Assembly (NCBI RefSeq): GCF_001659605.2
Contig: NC_035169.2
Location: 12,001,842 to 12,065,841, forward strand
Direction: 5' to 3'
Source of the DNA: Manihot esculenta
Lineage: Eukaryota > Streptophyta > Magnoliopsida > Malpighiales > Euphorbiaceae
Length of the DNA stretch: 64,000 nt
The notes beneath the pieces were generated by a model that saw nothing but the letters and a program-made list of their open reading frames with translations, was not told where the DNA came from and ran no database searches. Every line of letters begins with the position of its first letter. The first letter of the stretch is position 1. The position numbers and the translations under genes were made by a program. Positions 35,449-48,200 of this stretch are shown in pieces.

Positions 35449-37346
35449 CTACTGAGTAACATTCAGCCATTTAGTGAAGTTCTCAAACTCCGTATAGTCA
35501 CTGTCTGATATCATAGTGTGATACCAAGCCTTGCCTGCAGACTTGATTGCAGCAGCCTCCTCCTGGTAGTCATAGGATAAATGAAGACAAAATTAATGAT
35601 TAACCAAACAAGTATCAAGTATTAGGACATAAATATCAGCAAATACAACCAATTTGAAAGGCAATAGCAAACCACCCAAATCAAATAGTGTCATCATTGG
35701 AAACATATCCACCATGAAGCAATCTTAAAAAATTTCAACAGTGTAAACAAAAAACAAACCCTGAAATCTGCAATAATATACACACTAGAACAATCCAAAA
35801 TATTGGAATAGTGCAGAAGAGAAAATCAACACGGTCTAAGGCACAAAAGATCAAATTACTAAGTAAACCAAAAAAATTGCAAATGTAGACACTAGTAGAC
35901 CAATCCTAAAAATTGCAACATTGCATAACAAAATCTAAAGAATGATCACATTACCCCATGTCATAAAAAAAATTCATATCATCACCCAATGTAATAATAA
36001 AGTAGCACAAAAAATAAATAAAGCATAACAATACAACATAGCGCTGACATAAAAAAGTTCCACGAGAATATATTATAAAACATCTTGCAATTCCACACTA
36101 GATATCGGATTACTGATTTCCTAATCAATTAAGAAGCAAAAATGGGTTTGACATGACAAACAAAGGACGGATTAATAATAATTGAAAAAACCATAAAACC
36201 ATAAAAAATTACAATAGGAAATATTTTATATACCTTCGTTACAGCCTTTCTCTTCTTGTCCAGCTTCTCCTTCTTAGCCTTGACGCGCTGGGCTTCAGCT
36301 AGAAGTGACATCCTCCTAGCAGTCTTGGCATAAGGATTTAGCTTAAGCATAACGTTCAAGTTCTTGAGAGGGTTCTTCTTCAGTGGAGCCCTCTTCACCT
36401 CATTCTTGATGGGCTTCACTACAGATTGAACTTCATCAGAGTTGATGATCCTAGCAAGATCAGCATTTACCATTTTCGCCCTAGGCAGCACATAACCCTT
36501 CTTATTCTCCGATATCTTCTCAAATGATCCATAGATAGAGTCCAGCTTCTCAAAAGCAGACTTCGTCCAGATAACAAAACGACCTAGATGGCCACCAGGA
36601 GCTAGCTTCAGCAGATTGAGACGGTCCACATTCGCCACCTCCACTCCTGGAATGTTCCTGAAGGCCTTAACCAGCTTAGCTCCTTCAGTTCCGTACACAA
36701 TCAGTGGGCCTTTGCGAGAAATGTACCTGCGATTTCTCATCTTACCTTTTCCTGGCCGGATCGCGTGGCTATCCTTGGCCTTCTCAGCGTCGGAATAAGC
36801 ACCGATCTCCTTTAACAACTTAATTGCAGCTGATGTTTTCTCGACGCTCTCTGCAGAATCGCTAATAACCAAGGGCATTTCAGGTACAGATTCCACTCTA
36901 TGACCACGAGCCATAACCAGAGAGGGAATAGCAGATGCAGCAATTGCAGATACAACCGCATATCTCTTCTGATTCACATTGATCTTACGGTGCCAGCGGC
37001 GCCAGATCTTAGTCGGAGCAAACATGCGTCCTCCACGACACATGTTACCGAAAGCTCCCTGCCCAGCCCGGTGAGTACCACCGCCGGGGACACGAGGGAT
37101 ACGGGAAACGGCACGCCCTGTACCCCACGACTCGGCGGAAGTCTGGTGACCGGCACGCTTGGACACAGCGTATGGCTGGCGGCTGTTCTTGGAAATATTG
37201 GAATGGACAAAGTTAACAATATCAGGCCTGATCGAGGCCTTCATCACATCGGGAAGAGCCAAAGTGGTGGCAGAGTCAGTGGCCATATCATTGAGAGATG
37301 GAAGAGATTGCACGGTGACCAGAGGGCGGGCGGCGGCGGCTGCCAT
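35449..37346 (-). CDS. RPL4: 60S ribosomal protein uL4 (RPL4)
   Basis: Two exons: 36234..37346 (371 codons) and 35449..35562 (38 codons with the stop), with a GT-AG intron of 671 bp in phase 0. The product is 408 residues, the usual plant length. Recognisable uL4 parts are [10 protein letters not shown] near the start, the loop [20 protein letters not shown] that lines the peptide exit tunnel, KYAV-like [44 protein letters not shown], and the lysine-rich C-terminal tail ending [10 protein letters not shown]. uL4 is an early-binding core protein of the large cytosolic subunit. The start was chosen because [13 protein letters not shown] matches plant uL4 and lies just below a telo-box. Confidence 0.97.
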
Positions 37347-37375
37347 CGTGCTCTGTGTGTGTAAGAGGAAATGAA

Positions 37376-37391
37376 GAAACCCTAGGGTTTT
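37376..37391 (-). promoter_or_regulatory. Telo-box of the RPL4 leader
   Basis: AAACCCTAGGGTTT is a perfect palindrome containing the plant telo-box (AAACCCTA) on both strands, about 30 bp upstream of the RPL4 start codon. A site-II-like word (TGGGCT) lies at 37531-37536. The pairing of telo-box and site II is typical of ribosomal-protein promoters and ties their expression to growth. Confidence 0.75.
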
Positions 37392-37539
37392 GCTTTGAGA
37401 AAAATGGGAAAAATGCTTTGCGAGTATTTATAATGGAATTTAGGGCTCAAAATGGCCGGTGTTTGGTCATTCGTTTACATAATCCTTCTCGGTGAATAAG
37501 TAGTTTGGTTTTAGATGGATCTGTCACAATTGGGCTTAG

Positions 37540-39266
37540 TAACATTTTAACTTTTAATGAAAATTTATATAACTTTCTTACAAAAAATTTACAATTTAAT
37601 TACCAAATACAGTAATACTAAAAACTAATAAACAAAATATAAAATTTTCTAATAACATAAATTAAAATAAATTATATTGAAATTTTCAAATAACATAAAT
37701 TAAATTTTCTAATAACCCAATTCACACACAACTAACAGAAAACTTTATCCATTGCATGAGATTTCCAGCAGAGTACAAACCAGTTGATGCGAGATGGGGG
37801 CAATAAATGCTATTAAGGCGAGAGAGTCTTGATCCCCTATCATTTTAGACGAGAGGCGAAGGCACAATACAAAAAAAATATAGAAATTATATTTAGTCAC
37901 ATTTCAATTCAAGCCTAATTGACCACATATTTATCAATATCAGTGCTCTACAACCCAAAGTATTATCTCATAAGTAAAAAAGAAGGCAGATAGAATTATA
38001 CAAACTTAGCTACAATTAATTTTAAAAGATTATCCATGTGACAACTTAATTAAAGTTCAGTACTTCTCCTAATTCACCAGAAATGCTTCCCTAGGAACCT
38101 AATGATTAAATTGATGGATTAATTATCTTACTTCTATTTCAAAACATTTCTCATATTTTACTAGATGGCTTGCACAGAAGACATAACTACTCATATATTA
38201 CTTTTATGATCTATCAGAAGACATAATCAGATGGCTTGTACCATGAATGCTACAAATTCTATCGGTATCACATCAAACCACTCAAGAAGCATGGTCATAA
38301 GAATTTTATTTGCTAGGAAAGAAAACTCAAGAATCGCTTGATTATACCCAAAATACCCCCCATAGCAACATTTGTTAGGAGCAAAGAATCAATCCATCAA
38401 TGTGGAGTCAGATGTACAAATTCATAGAGTTCTATAGACAAATAATTATGGTTTTCAACAAAATTTATTATTTGCATGGAATGGTATTTGAGTATTAACT
38501 TTAACAAATACCTAGTAAAACAAACTCCAAACATCCATTTGCTTGCAGTTAAACCACAACCAAATTCTCATGAATTATGGCAGGCATGAAGGAGAAAAAG
38601 AGGATTCCAGGTTACTGCCCACATGTGTTGAAAGTTCAAATTTTCCCATGGAAAAAAAAAAAAACTTTATACAGCTTAACAGATGCTCATCCTTCATACA
38701 TTTATGATCTATAATAAAACTAAAAACCATCAATTATATCTTCTCCATCTAAAATGGAACCCTCTGAAAGTACTTTTCATAAAAAATATCAACCAAGAAA
38801 AAAAATTTTAATACAAACATTTTCAGTGTATTCAACATATGAAATTTACAAGTGGACAAAAAAAAATGGTAAACACAATATGTTATTTGCCACATGTAGT
38901 GCAGGTAGAAAATAGAATAATAATTAATAACAATTCTGTTAAATTTGTACCTGTATAATTCATTCTACAGAAGGAGGGACCAAGACGAGACTAAAACTCT
39001 TATAAAAATATATTACCCTTATCCCAAAAATTATAAAAATTATGGAAGGCCCAATATTAATGGATGGAGATGCTCTGATATCAAAAGTTAGGTCAAGTCT
39101 AAGAAGTGCCCAAGACCTTTGTAAAAGTAACATACAGATTCAACAAATTCCACCTCACTCATATATTGAAGCCCAGGGGGACATCAAATGCAACTGCAGA
39201 ATTTCACCACCATGTTAGGAGCAAGTCTGGCATTTCATGCTATCAATTAATCATACGATCGTCCCC
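37540..39266. other. Spacer between RPL4 promoter and MED4 3' end
   Basis: AT-rich at 37550-37720, then ordinary composition. The part near 39266 is the presumed MED4 3' UTR. No additional gene is supported. Confidence 0.45.
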
Positions 39267-40518
39267 TCAATCTTCATCATCTGAACTTCCTTCGTTACTG
39301 CTATAATCACTACTATCATCACCTTGATCAAGAATATCAATCTGTACATGTCGAACTTGTATAGTCTCAGGTGGCTTATGCAACCCCTGAGGAGCAACTG
39401 GCTGCCATTGTTGCTCCCCCAGCCTAGACAGAGGAAGAGACTCCAATGGAGGCAATGGGTCCCCAAGCTTCCATCCTGGGGGCGGCGGGGGTAAATCCGT
39501 AGGCAAAACAACTGGCATCCCAGATTTCCACCCAAATGGAACTGTGATATTGGGAGGAAGCAAGCTCTGAATGGCAGAAAAATTTGGAAGCTGATTGGTC
39601 TCCGATGGTTTTGGCGGTGGGGGAGGCTCAATGATTGCCTCAATGATTTTCTCCTTATTTTCAACATTTTTAGGCAGTCCCACATCAAGGTCAGTAAAAG
39701 CGTACAACTGAGAAGCTCGCATTTGCTCTTCTTGCGGAGCAGGAGGAAGTGCCCCCCGAAGAGGAGCCTGTCCGGCACCAAAGTCTGGCGGCGCAAAAGT
39801 GCTGTAACTTATCCGGTGAGCATAAGATAAAATATCAGACAACTCAAGCTGAGAGGCAATAGTGGTATTGCTCACACAGTCATCCTCTAATGATTTTGAT
39901 TTTGCGCGCTTGGGACGTCGATAATCAGAGTAATCATCGACGAGGATATCGAGGACCTTTTCGGCTTCTCTGAGCTTATTAGCGAAGTTGAGAAGCGCAG
40001 AATCTTTGGATTTGATATCCCGAGCTATTCTTTGCTTGGCATCTTGCAGGTCGAGGATTTCCTGGAGCTCAGCCACGGCTTCGAAAAGCTGGGTCTGGAG
40101 GGAAGTGAAAAGAGAAAGAATTTCATTAGTGGAGGAAGTATTGGACTCGAGTGGAGGCGGAGGCATTGACTGGATCTGGGAGGAGAGGAACGAAGGTAGC
40201 GATTCACGAGTGGTGGAGAGCCAAAGGGATCGATTGGGGGAGAATTCGAAAGACTTGGAAGCTAAGGAGGCCATCTGGAGGAGAAGAGACTGGGCTCTAC
40301 GGAAAAGAGGCAGAAGAGGGAGGAGAGCTGAGGACGTGGCGGAGTTATTTGGGGGATGCTGCTGCTGATGGTGGTGGTGGTGGTGGTGGGGAGGTGGAAG
40401 TTGCTGTTGGGGAGGATAATGAGGGGAATTTGGGAGGGGTGGAGTTTTGAAGAGAAGGTGAGTTTGGGTTTGTGAGGCCTAGCCTCGCCGGAGACTGTAC
40501 TACTTGGTGTTGAAGCAT
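39267..40518 (-). CDS. MED4: Mediator complex subunit 4 (MED4), apparent N-terminal frameshift
   Basis: The open frame 40274-39267 encodes 335 residues with plant MED4 features: the coiled segment LFEAVAELQEILDLQDAKQR, KSKDSALLNFANKLREAEKV, DILVDDYSDYRRPKR, FGAGQAPLRGALPPAPQ, a proline-rich part, and an acidic tail DDSSDYSSNEGSSDDED. MED4 is a middle-module Mediator subunit that bridges transcription factors and RNA polymerase II. The conserved N terminus MLQHQVVQSPARLGLTNP is present at 40518 but in another frame, offset by one base. The frame just above 40274 also continues upstream as ATSSALLPLLPLFRRAQSLLLQ. The change lies between about 40450 and 40340, in a low-complexity CCA/CAG stretch with a CCCCC run. 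A sequencing or assembly error is likeliest; a shortened protein starting at 40274 is the alternative. No intron is needed. Confidence 0.88.
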
Positions 40519-40529
40519 TATAGTTCCCC

Positions 40530-42040
40530 CTCTGAATATAGGATGAACCCTAAATCCAAGCCAGAATGGCGGGGAGATGAGCCACCAATTTCTATTTTCT
40601 AGCTTCTGCTTCTATTTAGTTTGCCCTGAGACGGCATGTCACTGATAGTTTACACCGCCATCAGGGACTGAAGTGGGGAAGGGGAGAGTGTGAGAGGGAT
40701 TTTTCATAAAACTAGCGTTATTGTTACTAACAGTTCTAATTTTTCAAAAATTTATCCTAAATTATACACCAATTTCATTTTTAAAATAGTAATTTATTAA
40801 TTTGTTTCTATTTAATATAATTAAAAAAATCTTTTAACTTTAAAATATTTCAGCAATATAAATTATTCAATTTAATGAATTAATACATTTTAAGCTATAT
40901 AAAAATCAAAGTAATAAAAGAGTATAATATCTCTCGCACACACATATTTTTGGTATGCATCTCACACATATATTTGAAAACTTAATACATAATAAAAAAA
41001 AAAGCATAACAAAAATATTTAAAAAGATTTTATTTTTCAAAGTAAAAACTTGCATAAATAAATAAAAAATTCTCGAATTTCAATACACATAAAAATGATA
41101 AAAAAGCAATCTAATTACACCATATGACCCTTAATCCAGGTTGCATTAATCAGACTTAAGCTCAGGCCCAAACCTATAAACAAGCCCTAAACAAATTGAT
41201 GACCATGTAAACAGACATTTTCTAATCAAACGAAATATAACATGTGTATTTTGATAACCTTATCAAAACCACTAAACTTTTAACAAGAAAACATTTTCCC
41301 CAAATAAGTTATATTCCACGAAATAAACTGAGAACTAATCTAGTGAGTAATAAATTTATTCTCATATCCATCGACATTCAAAATAATAAATAAGGTCGCG
41401 ACAATCAATTACGCATCCAGTACATACGAATGATAAGAGTGAATCAAGAACAAGAAATCCACTTGGATCAACCAGTAAGAAAAGGCAACACCTTATATTG
41501 ACAATAAGAATAGGGAGTTCCGGTACACAAAATTAACACATTGTCAATTCTGAAGGCAATCTTATTTTAATGTGTTCAAACTCTAGTTACACTACCTTGG
41601 CAAAAAGTGCACCATGACTTGGAAATTCAACTATATCAACGAATGGTTAAATAAACATCAAGCAAACCTCGCAAGATATACACACTTTTGGTTGAAAGGC
41701 CTAACATGTACAGAAGAAGATAAGCCATTCCTACTGGTGCTGGTGGAAATTAAGATCCATATATTTGTGGATCTTAGAAATTAATATAAAACATCTTCCA
41801 CCATTAGATACGTCTTGGCTGTGGCTGCTATGAGTTGCCTCTTACTGAATTTCTGAGCATGCACTGCAAAAACTGCTAGGAGCTACTAATTGTTCCACTG
41901 AAGCAGAAAGAAATTCTAGCTACACATCACCTGGTTACCGCGAAGAAAAAAGTTGTTAGGAGATGTGGGTAAATACAGCAAAGAGAGAGAGAGAGAGAGT
42001 AGAACACTCACTAGTCAGCAAGTTGAGAGTAGCAAAAAAT
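40530..42040. other. MED4 promoter side and RVE8 3' flank
   Basis: 40740-41110 is AT-rich, and the rest is ordinary spacer with a short GA repeat near 41980. No gene is recognised. The last part includes the RVE8 3' UTR. Confidence 0.45.
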
Positions 42041-45000
42041 TCAACATGATATATCGCTGGTTTGGTTCTTGGCAGTGACTCCCACTGTTTTGGTATTTAT
42101 GTCATAGGATGACAAGACATTTCGCTGAATTAACCAAGGAGATCAACTAGCAAGGTCAAATATTAATCATTTAACTAAGAGAATATATAATCTAAAATAA
42201 TCCCTATTTCAAAGATATTATACAGGGCCATTTTTCCTTGTTCAAAATGACAACTAAAACCAAAACGCTTCTGTGACATGGGAGAAGATTATGAAGAGAG
42301 GGATTCAGAGGTTGATGAGTTTGTTTCACATATTTCACAAATCATTAGTTAGCCAAACAGTCTTCTCACAATTTGGAATCCCTTTCAAACAGATCAATTA
42401 CACAACAAAGAACTACCTCGCTTACATATTTTGTCTACAACAGAACAACTAACCTATTTCACAATTGAATCCTCAGCTTAAACATATTTTCACACTCTTA
42501 ATAAAAATAATGCTTTTGAGTTTTGTTGTTTGTTTACTGCCCCTCTCAGCCTCTCACAATATATTTCCTTAGATTACTGAACTTATTTGGAAACTGCAAT
42601 GTTAGATTACTGAATTTTATTTGCAAATGCAATGAATTTCTATTGAACACATAAAACCCCCGACAAACAAAGTCTCTTTAGGGTGAATGATAATTAAAAG
42701 TATTAATGACAACAAAATTTCCACTTCATGCGGAAATGCATTAAAAAAAAATCATATCAGCTAGTTAATATGCACTTACTTAACGTGAAAAATGAAGCAA
42801 AGATAAATGAAATATAAAATGTTAGATGTTAATTCCTTATTTGCATGAAGTAAAGAATTATTTTTATGTAAAATTCTGCTCTGTAGTATAATTGCAAGGA
42901 GATTGTAACCGTTGTAAAAGGTCAAAGTAGGACTCTTTCAATGAGTCAATGGAAGTAAAACGAGTACATGGACCAAGGAATTTCTTTATTCTTTTTCTAA
43001 CATATCAGATTAATGGTACATAAGTTCACCACATGTTTTTTGCAGTTACAAGCTACAAAGAAGCACTGATACTTACAATTGGCTCAAAATCAGGGCTAGA
43101 CAAATTTACAGTGAGGTTCCTCATCAATAACAAAACCTGCAAGTCACCAAAAGGTATTATGCATATTGCATATTTGGAACAGAAATCATGAGAATCACAT
43201 TAGGCACTTATAATTCACAAATTTGTGTTTGGCCAAATTAATTATGCCAACCAAACGCCTATAATGCGTAGTAGAACCCAAAAAGAAAACCTTGATCCCA
43301 TCACAACAACTCCAACTCTGGAGAATTAACATCACTATCTAATGAAAAGCATTAAAATATCATACTTTATTGATTGTAATGCCAGGTTGGAAAACCGAGT
43401 AATTTGCATAAACCAAAAAGCTTATTAAATTTGCAAGAGGGACTACATAAGTCACACTGAGCTGAATTATGAGGCTTCAGAAAATTATATTCCTTCCACA
43501 TCAGCGTAAGCTGATATGCAGGTCCCAATTTGTCTTCATTTATGATGAACTATGCCCATCCATGTAACCAACAAGCCACCCCAAATGAAAGCCACTTCTT
43601 AAGAGTTGAAACTAGAACACCTAGCATGCCATGGGATGGACTGTAGTAGGAACCAACTCTATCAAGTCCAATTATACAGATAAAATAGAAGATAAGAGTG
43701 AACTATACAGAGTTTATGAGGTTATACTACCCTTTCTAAGTAACTCTTAAGTTAAGTTCAAGTATACAAGAGATTGGTAAGTTACACCTGATCACACGCA
43801 ATATTTAAATTAAAAACAAATAGATTATGAATATATTCCTAGTTAACAATTCTACAGATTTCAATTACAAGATTAGTCACCTCCCACTTCCATACCAGGC
43901 CACTTGACCATTTTTCTTTTATCCAACTCTACCAATAGCTATCTTCACATGGTACAGGAAAAAAAAGCAACTGACACAATACATAGGTAACTAAAACCAT
44001 CTTCATCAAGTTTCACATAACTTACAGTTTCAAAATTTATAGGGTCCATTTCTTTAAGCTTTTTCACATGACCTTTGGTGTCTGGATCAAAAACACTTCC
44101 AATGAAACTATATACTTCAGCAAAATCTGGTAAACCTGCAGATCATCAGTGGGAAATGAAAGGGAACCCTGTTTGTTCTCATAGGGTGAATGGAGAACAT
44201 ATATGAGTCTAGAAGATTACCATGAAGCACAGGAGCCTGTTTCCCTTGTTTTGGTATATCAGAACTTGGCAGTGTTCTACCTGAGGTCCCCAGGCCACTA
44301 ACGTTATTGTTACTGATCCTTGCTATCCCCTTTGATCCAATATCAGCTGAATCAGTAACGTTATATGGCATAAGAAGTGCTGGAATGTTCCCTCTAGTAA
44401 AGATAGTCTACTAATACAATAACAAGAAAATAACATAGAAAGAAGTAATGCATGCCTTCAGCTCCATGAAGACTGCTAAATTCATCTTGTGATGGCATGA
44501 GTTTGCTCATTGTAGTATTTATTAGCATGGAAGCATCATCCCATGGAGCATATCCAGGTGCAAGGGCATTTATTGAAGAAGGGTATGCCATAGATGCTGT
44601 GAGTGGCACTAAAACTGCAACATCAAGATACGACATGTTGGCTGTCAACAACACAATTCTGTAAGGTTACACTTGAATGCACCATCATAACTAATGAGAG
44701 AGACTTACCATTTTTGGATGCCTTCTGGGGATAAGGATGAGCAGCTTTGCGCTTAGGGCGAGGAGGAGGCACATGTGCAATTGTTCCATTCTTTTGCACC
44801 TTCAAAAAGTACTTCTGTGCATGACTCCGAATCTAAAAGGCCAATAATCAGTAAAAGACCTCCCAAATTTTTACCCTGCAAAGAAGAGAACAGTGCACTC
44901 ATACCTGGATCACTGTCTTCGAACCCACAAAATCTTCTATCTTTTTCCAGTCACGATCAAACCTAAATGATAATTAAAAAAAGAAAAAAAAAGACAGGGT

Positions 45001-46394
45001 GCCGAATTCAGGGTTCAATTCCATCAGATAAAAGTTCTAAAAAGTAGGATAAAGCATTTTATACTCCATTTTACTAATAAATATGCACAGCAATGGAGTT
45101 AATTGGGGGGGGGGGGGGGGAGGGGGGCATGACCCCCTTGCAACATGAATTTCTTTGCATAGTGTATTGAAAAATTATCTGATCATTTACATATAAAGTA
45201 TCCGCTATCAGGTGTCTAGCTATCATTTAAACCTCATAGCTAGAAATAATTAAATATATTTAATTATTCAACCATTTAATTTTGATAGAATCAGTTTTCA
45301 TAATTTCTCGTTGCATGTGGAAAATCATGAATTATTATATAAAATCATAAAGAGATGTGTTAGTCTGTAATGTGGTATGTTTTTTTTTTTCATATTCCAC
45401 AACAACATACATAACACGGTTATATGTTTAATTTAGGTTGGAAACTGCATTTATCTCTACTTTGAAAATGTCTTTTTGTTCCATTTAGAAAATTCTCTGG
45501 CTCTTTCTCTTTCTCTCCGACTATTGAACTAAAATTATGGGCAAGAAAGAAACAACAATGCAGTTTAACTAAAACGGAAAATTAACATTAGTCTTTAATT
45601 ACAGTCAGAATTAAGTCAACTTAACTCAAATTAATTGCTAAGTGTGCTCTAATTTGCCACACATATAAATTTTAAGCAACCGTCCAACTTTATGCTTGAA
45701 GTCTCGGCAACTGGAATTTCCAATTGATAGAAACGGGTTTTCTTAAATATATTAATCAGAAAATTAAAAATTAAATATAATATGTGTTAGTAAAAATATT
45801 AAAATAAGATTTTTCCTGAAAGGTGGTTTCATTTAATCCTGAAACTCATAATGCCCGAATTTTTCAAATTATAATCCATCCTTTATCGCACAGTTTCTCA
45901 CAAGATAAATAAAGAAGAAGAACATGATGATGCAAACACACACATCAAGAAGTTGCTGCTTATGTGAAATAAAATTCAATTAAGCAAAAACCTGATAAAT
46001 GAATCAAGTCATCAAAGCATATGATGTACTTAAAAGTAAAATATTTTCGCCATAGCTGAATTCACTCTTAGGAAAATGAGGTAAAATCGAATTGAAATGT
46101 AAGATGAAGAAGAGAAATTAAAGTATGAGGGCCATACAGCTGAAGAGCTTCGAGGAACTTGTCGTGCTCTTCTTCGGTCCAGCTCTCTCGAGACTTGGTG
46201 ATGGTATAGGGCTTCCTCACCTTCTTGCCTGAGCCATCGGACGTAGGCTGTGTCGTTGATGTCGAGGTCGCAGTACACGATGAGGTGGCCATCGATTGAG
46301 GCGGGTGAGCAGGGGGAGGAGGAGGAGGAGGCGGCGGCGGCGGTGGATGAGGTGGTGGCTTCGCTGATGATGAGGATGAGTTGGTGTTGATCAT
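42041..46394 (-). CDS. RVE8: REVEILLE 8-like MYB clock transcription factor
   Basis: Eight exons, right to left: 46138..46394, 44905..44962, 44709..44832, 44456..44614, 44221..44346, 44026..44135, 43077..43136, 42041..42124, giving 325 residues in one closed frame. After a poly-proline stretch comes the single MYB repeat of the SHAQKYF class ([49 protein letters not shown]), then [16 protein letters not shown]. The LCL domain is present ([41 protein letters not shown]). GAEADIGSKG and KQAPVLHG point to RVE8 rather than RVE6. RVE8 binds evening elements and, in the afternoon, activates evening-phased clock genes. The intron after exon 4 has a GC donor (AG|GCATGC). The first intron is 1175 bp and contains a G run. 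The short last exon is the least certain. Confidence 0.92.
45105..45127 (+). repeat. Poly-G tract in RVE8 intron 1
   Basis: Sixteen consecutive G, one A, then six more G, followed by CATGACCCCC. The gene is on the minus strand, so its pre-mRNA has C here. The non-template strand for the opposite direction could form a G-quadruplex or pair with the adjacent C run. Length may be imprecise in the assembly. Confidence 0.8.
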
Positions 46395-47640
46395 TTCCCT
46401 CCTGATGCTGCTCTATTTCCAAAGCAAATCATAGATTTGTGGAGAGAGAGAGAGACTGAGAGAGGTTGTTGTGAGGGCGAGCAAGGGCACAGAAATTGGA
46501 CAAGTTTTCCTTGGCGGGCTGGGCAAGTGTGTTGGAGACTAGAGAGTGATCCGTCACCTTTCAATTAATCGCCCACTTCAACTCCTCGTCTAAGCTGATT
46601 TTCTCTTCCTTCACCTCATCCTTCGCGGATACAGCAGCCAATCATTTGTGTGAAAACCAACCACAAATAATCTTCCTCCTAAAATTTATCTCTGTACGCA
46701 AAATGCTCCATTGAGATTATTTTTCCCTTTTCATCCCTCCTTAATTATACACTTCTTGTTTTTTTTTTAAAAAATAATGATTGATGTATTTATTAATTTT
46801 GCCATTATATTTCTATTTAATATATATTGGTAAAATAAAATTATATAAATTTTTTAAAAATAATTTAATAATATGAATGGAGCCTACATTAAAAACTTAC
46901 TGTACAAAATTTATTAATTTTTAATTATATTAAATAAATTTTATTAAGTCTATCTATAAAATTTAAAATGAAAATTATTTTTTTCATAAAAATTGAAAGT
47001 TCCTAAACTATAGCCACTATATTTTCAAATATTAATTAATTGATTGTGTAAAAAAACTAAATTTATTTTTATGAGATAAATGAAGTATATTTATAAATTA
47101 ATTTTAATATTTATAAAGTAATATATATTTTAGGAGATATATTTAGTCTTAAAAACTCCAACCTTCATGATACAACATAAAACCTAGAGAAAAATTATTT
47201 AAAAATTTTGCTTTCTCAATTATAATGATTATATCTCTAAGGCACATGCCAACAAAAAGTAGTTGTGTATATTTAATATAACATATGTTAAAGCTTAACA
47301 AGGGAAGATATCATAATTAACTATCTTTTAAATTAAATTTAATATATTTAATTATAAAATATGTAAAATTATAATATTTTATTATTTTATTTTACAGTAA
47401 AAATTATAATCTATTTATACATAAAATACAGTATTTAAATAAAAAAAATTAAACCTATAATTATACAATCCCTAAAATTAAACAACTAACTTATCTATCA
47501 ACATATTAACATATTTATTTTTTATAATTTATACTAAAATATAAAAATAATAAAATATTTTTTATAAATTTTAAATACTAATTATTATTATTATTAAAAA
47601 AAAAAACCTCAAACTTAATGTCAAATATTGAGTGCTGAGC
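46395..47640. other. RVE8 promoter and AT-rich spacer
   Basis: 46395-46680 is the RVE8 leader and proximal promoter, with a GA repeat at about 46440-46456. From 46740 to 47620 the sequence is AT-rich with no gene seen. Confidence 0.45.
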
Positions 47641-48200
47641 ATACTGATTTCAGTTCCAAATTTAACCGATTCCAATGACAAAATTGATCTGGCCAGTTGA
47701 AGGCTCAAGCCGGACGGGACCGGGACTAGCCGAGACGCGGAGATTCAGCCGAGCCGACACAAGGTTTGGTTTGGCTTGGCAGCGACCCCGATCTTTTCGA
47801 AGTTATAGAGCCAAATCGCCAAGTGGAAATGTGAAAGTGGGCCCTCTGAAAGTTAAGTGTGAGTTCTTCTACTCCACTAATAATATATGGTGTAAAGATT
47901 AGTGGCCACCAATTGATGAATGCTGCTCCTACATCCAACGGCTGAAAGTTCATCTCTAGTATTCGTGGCAATAATAAACAGAGATCAAGCGACACGTGGA
48001 GGGCTGATCTCCACTGGTAAAAAGCGGAGTACGGTGAGCTGCCGACCAACCATGATGAAAAATGGAAGTGAAAGTAGGAAAATTTGTGCACAGCAGAACA
48101 AGAGTCGGGGATGTTGTGTCAAATCACGTGCCATGTCCATGAGCACGACTGCACATGCACAAAGTCGATCCATTTGCATTTCTCCTCGCGCTTTTTTTTC
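47640..48200. other. Unassigned GC-richer island
   Basis: This 560-bp block is clearly less AT-rich than both flanks. It contains ACACGTGG at about 47992 and CACGTGC at about 48125, plus CATGCA words, like a plant promoter with G-boxes. Open frames on both strands are not recognisable proteins. It could be a promoter, a lone exon or a small mobile-element remnant. Confidence 0.3.

Noticed and set aside
36900..37364. Plus-strand frame of 154 residues opposite RPL4
   Set aside because: It is the complement of the RPL4 coding exon, kept open by that exon's codon bias. No features of its own.
46030..46422. Alternative 130-residue frame starting at 46422 over RVE8 exon 1
   Set aside because: The frame starting at 46394 carries [16 protein letters not shown] and splices into the rest of the MYB domain. 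The other frame encodes nothing recognisable.
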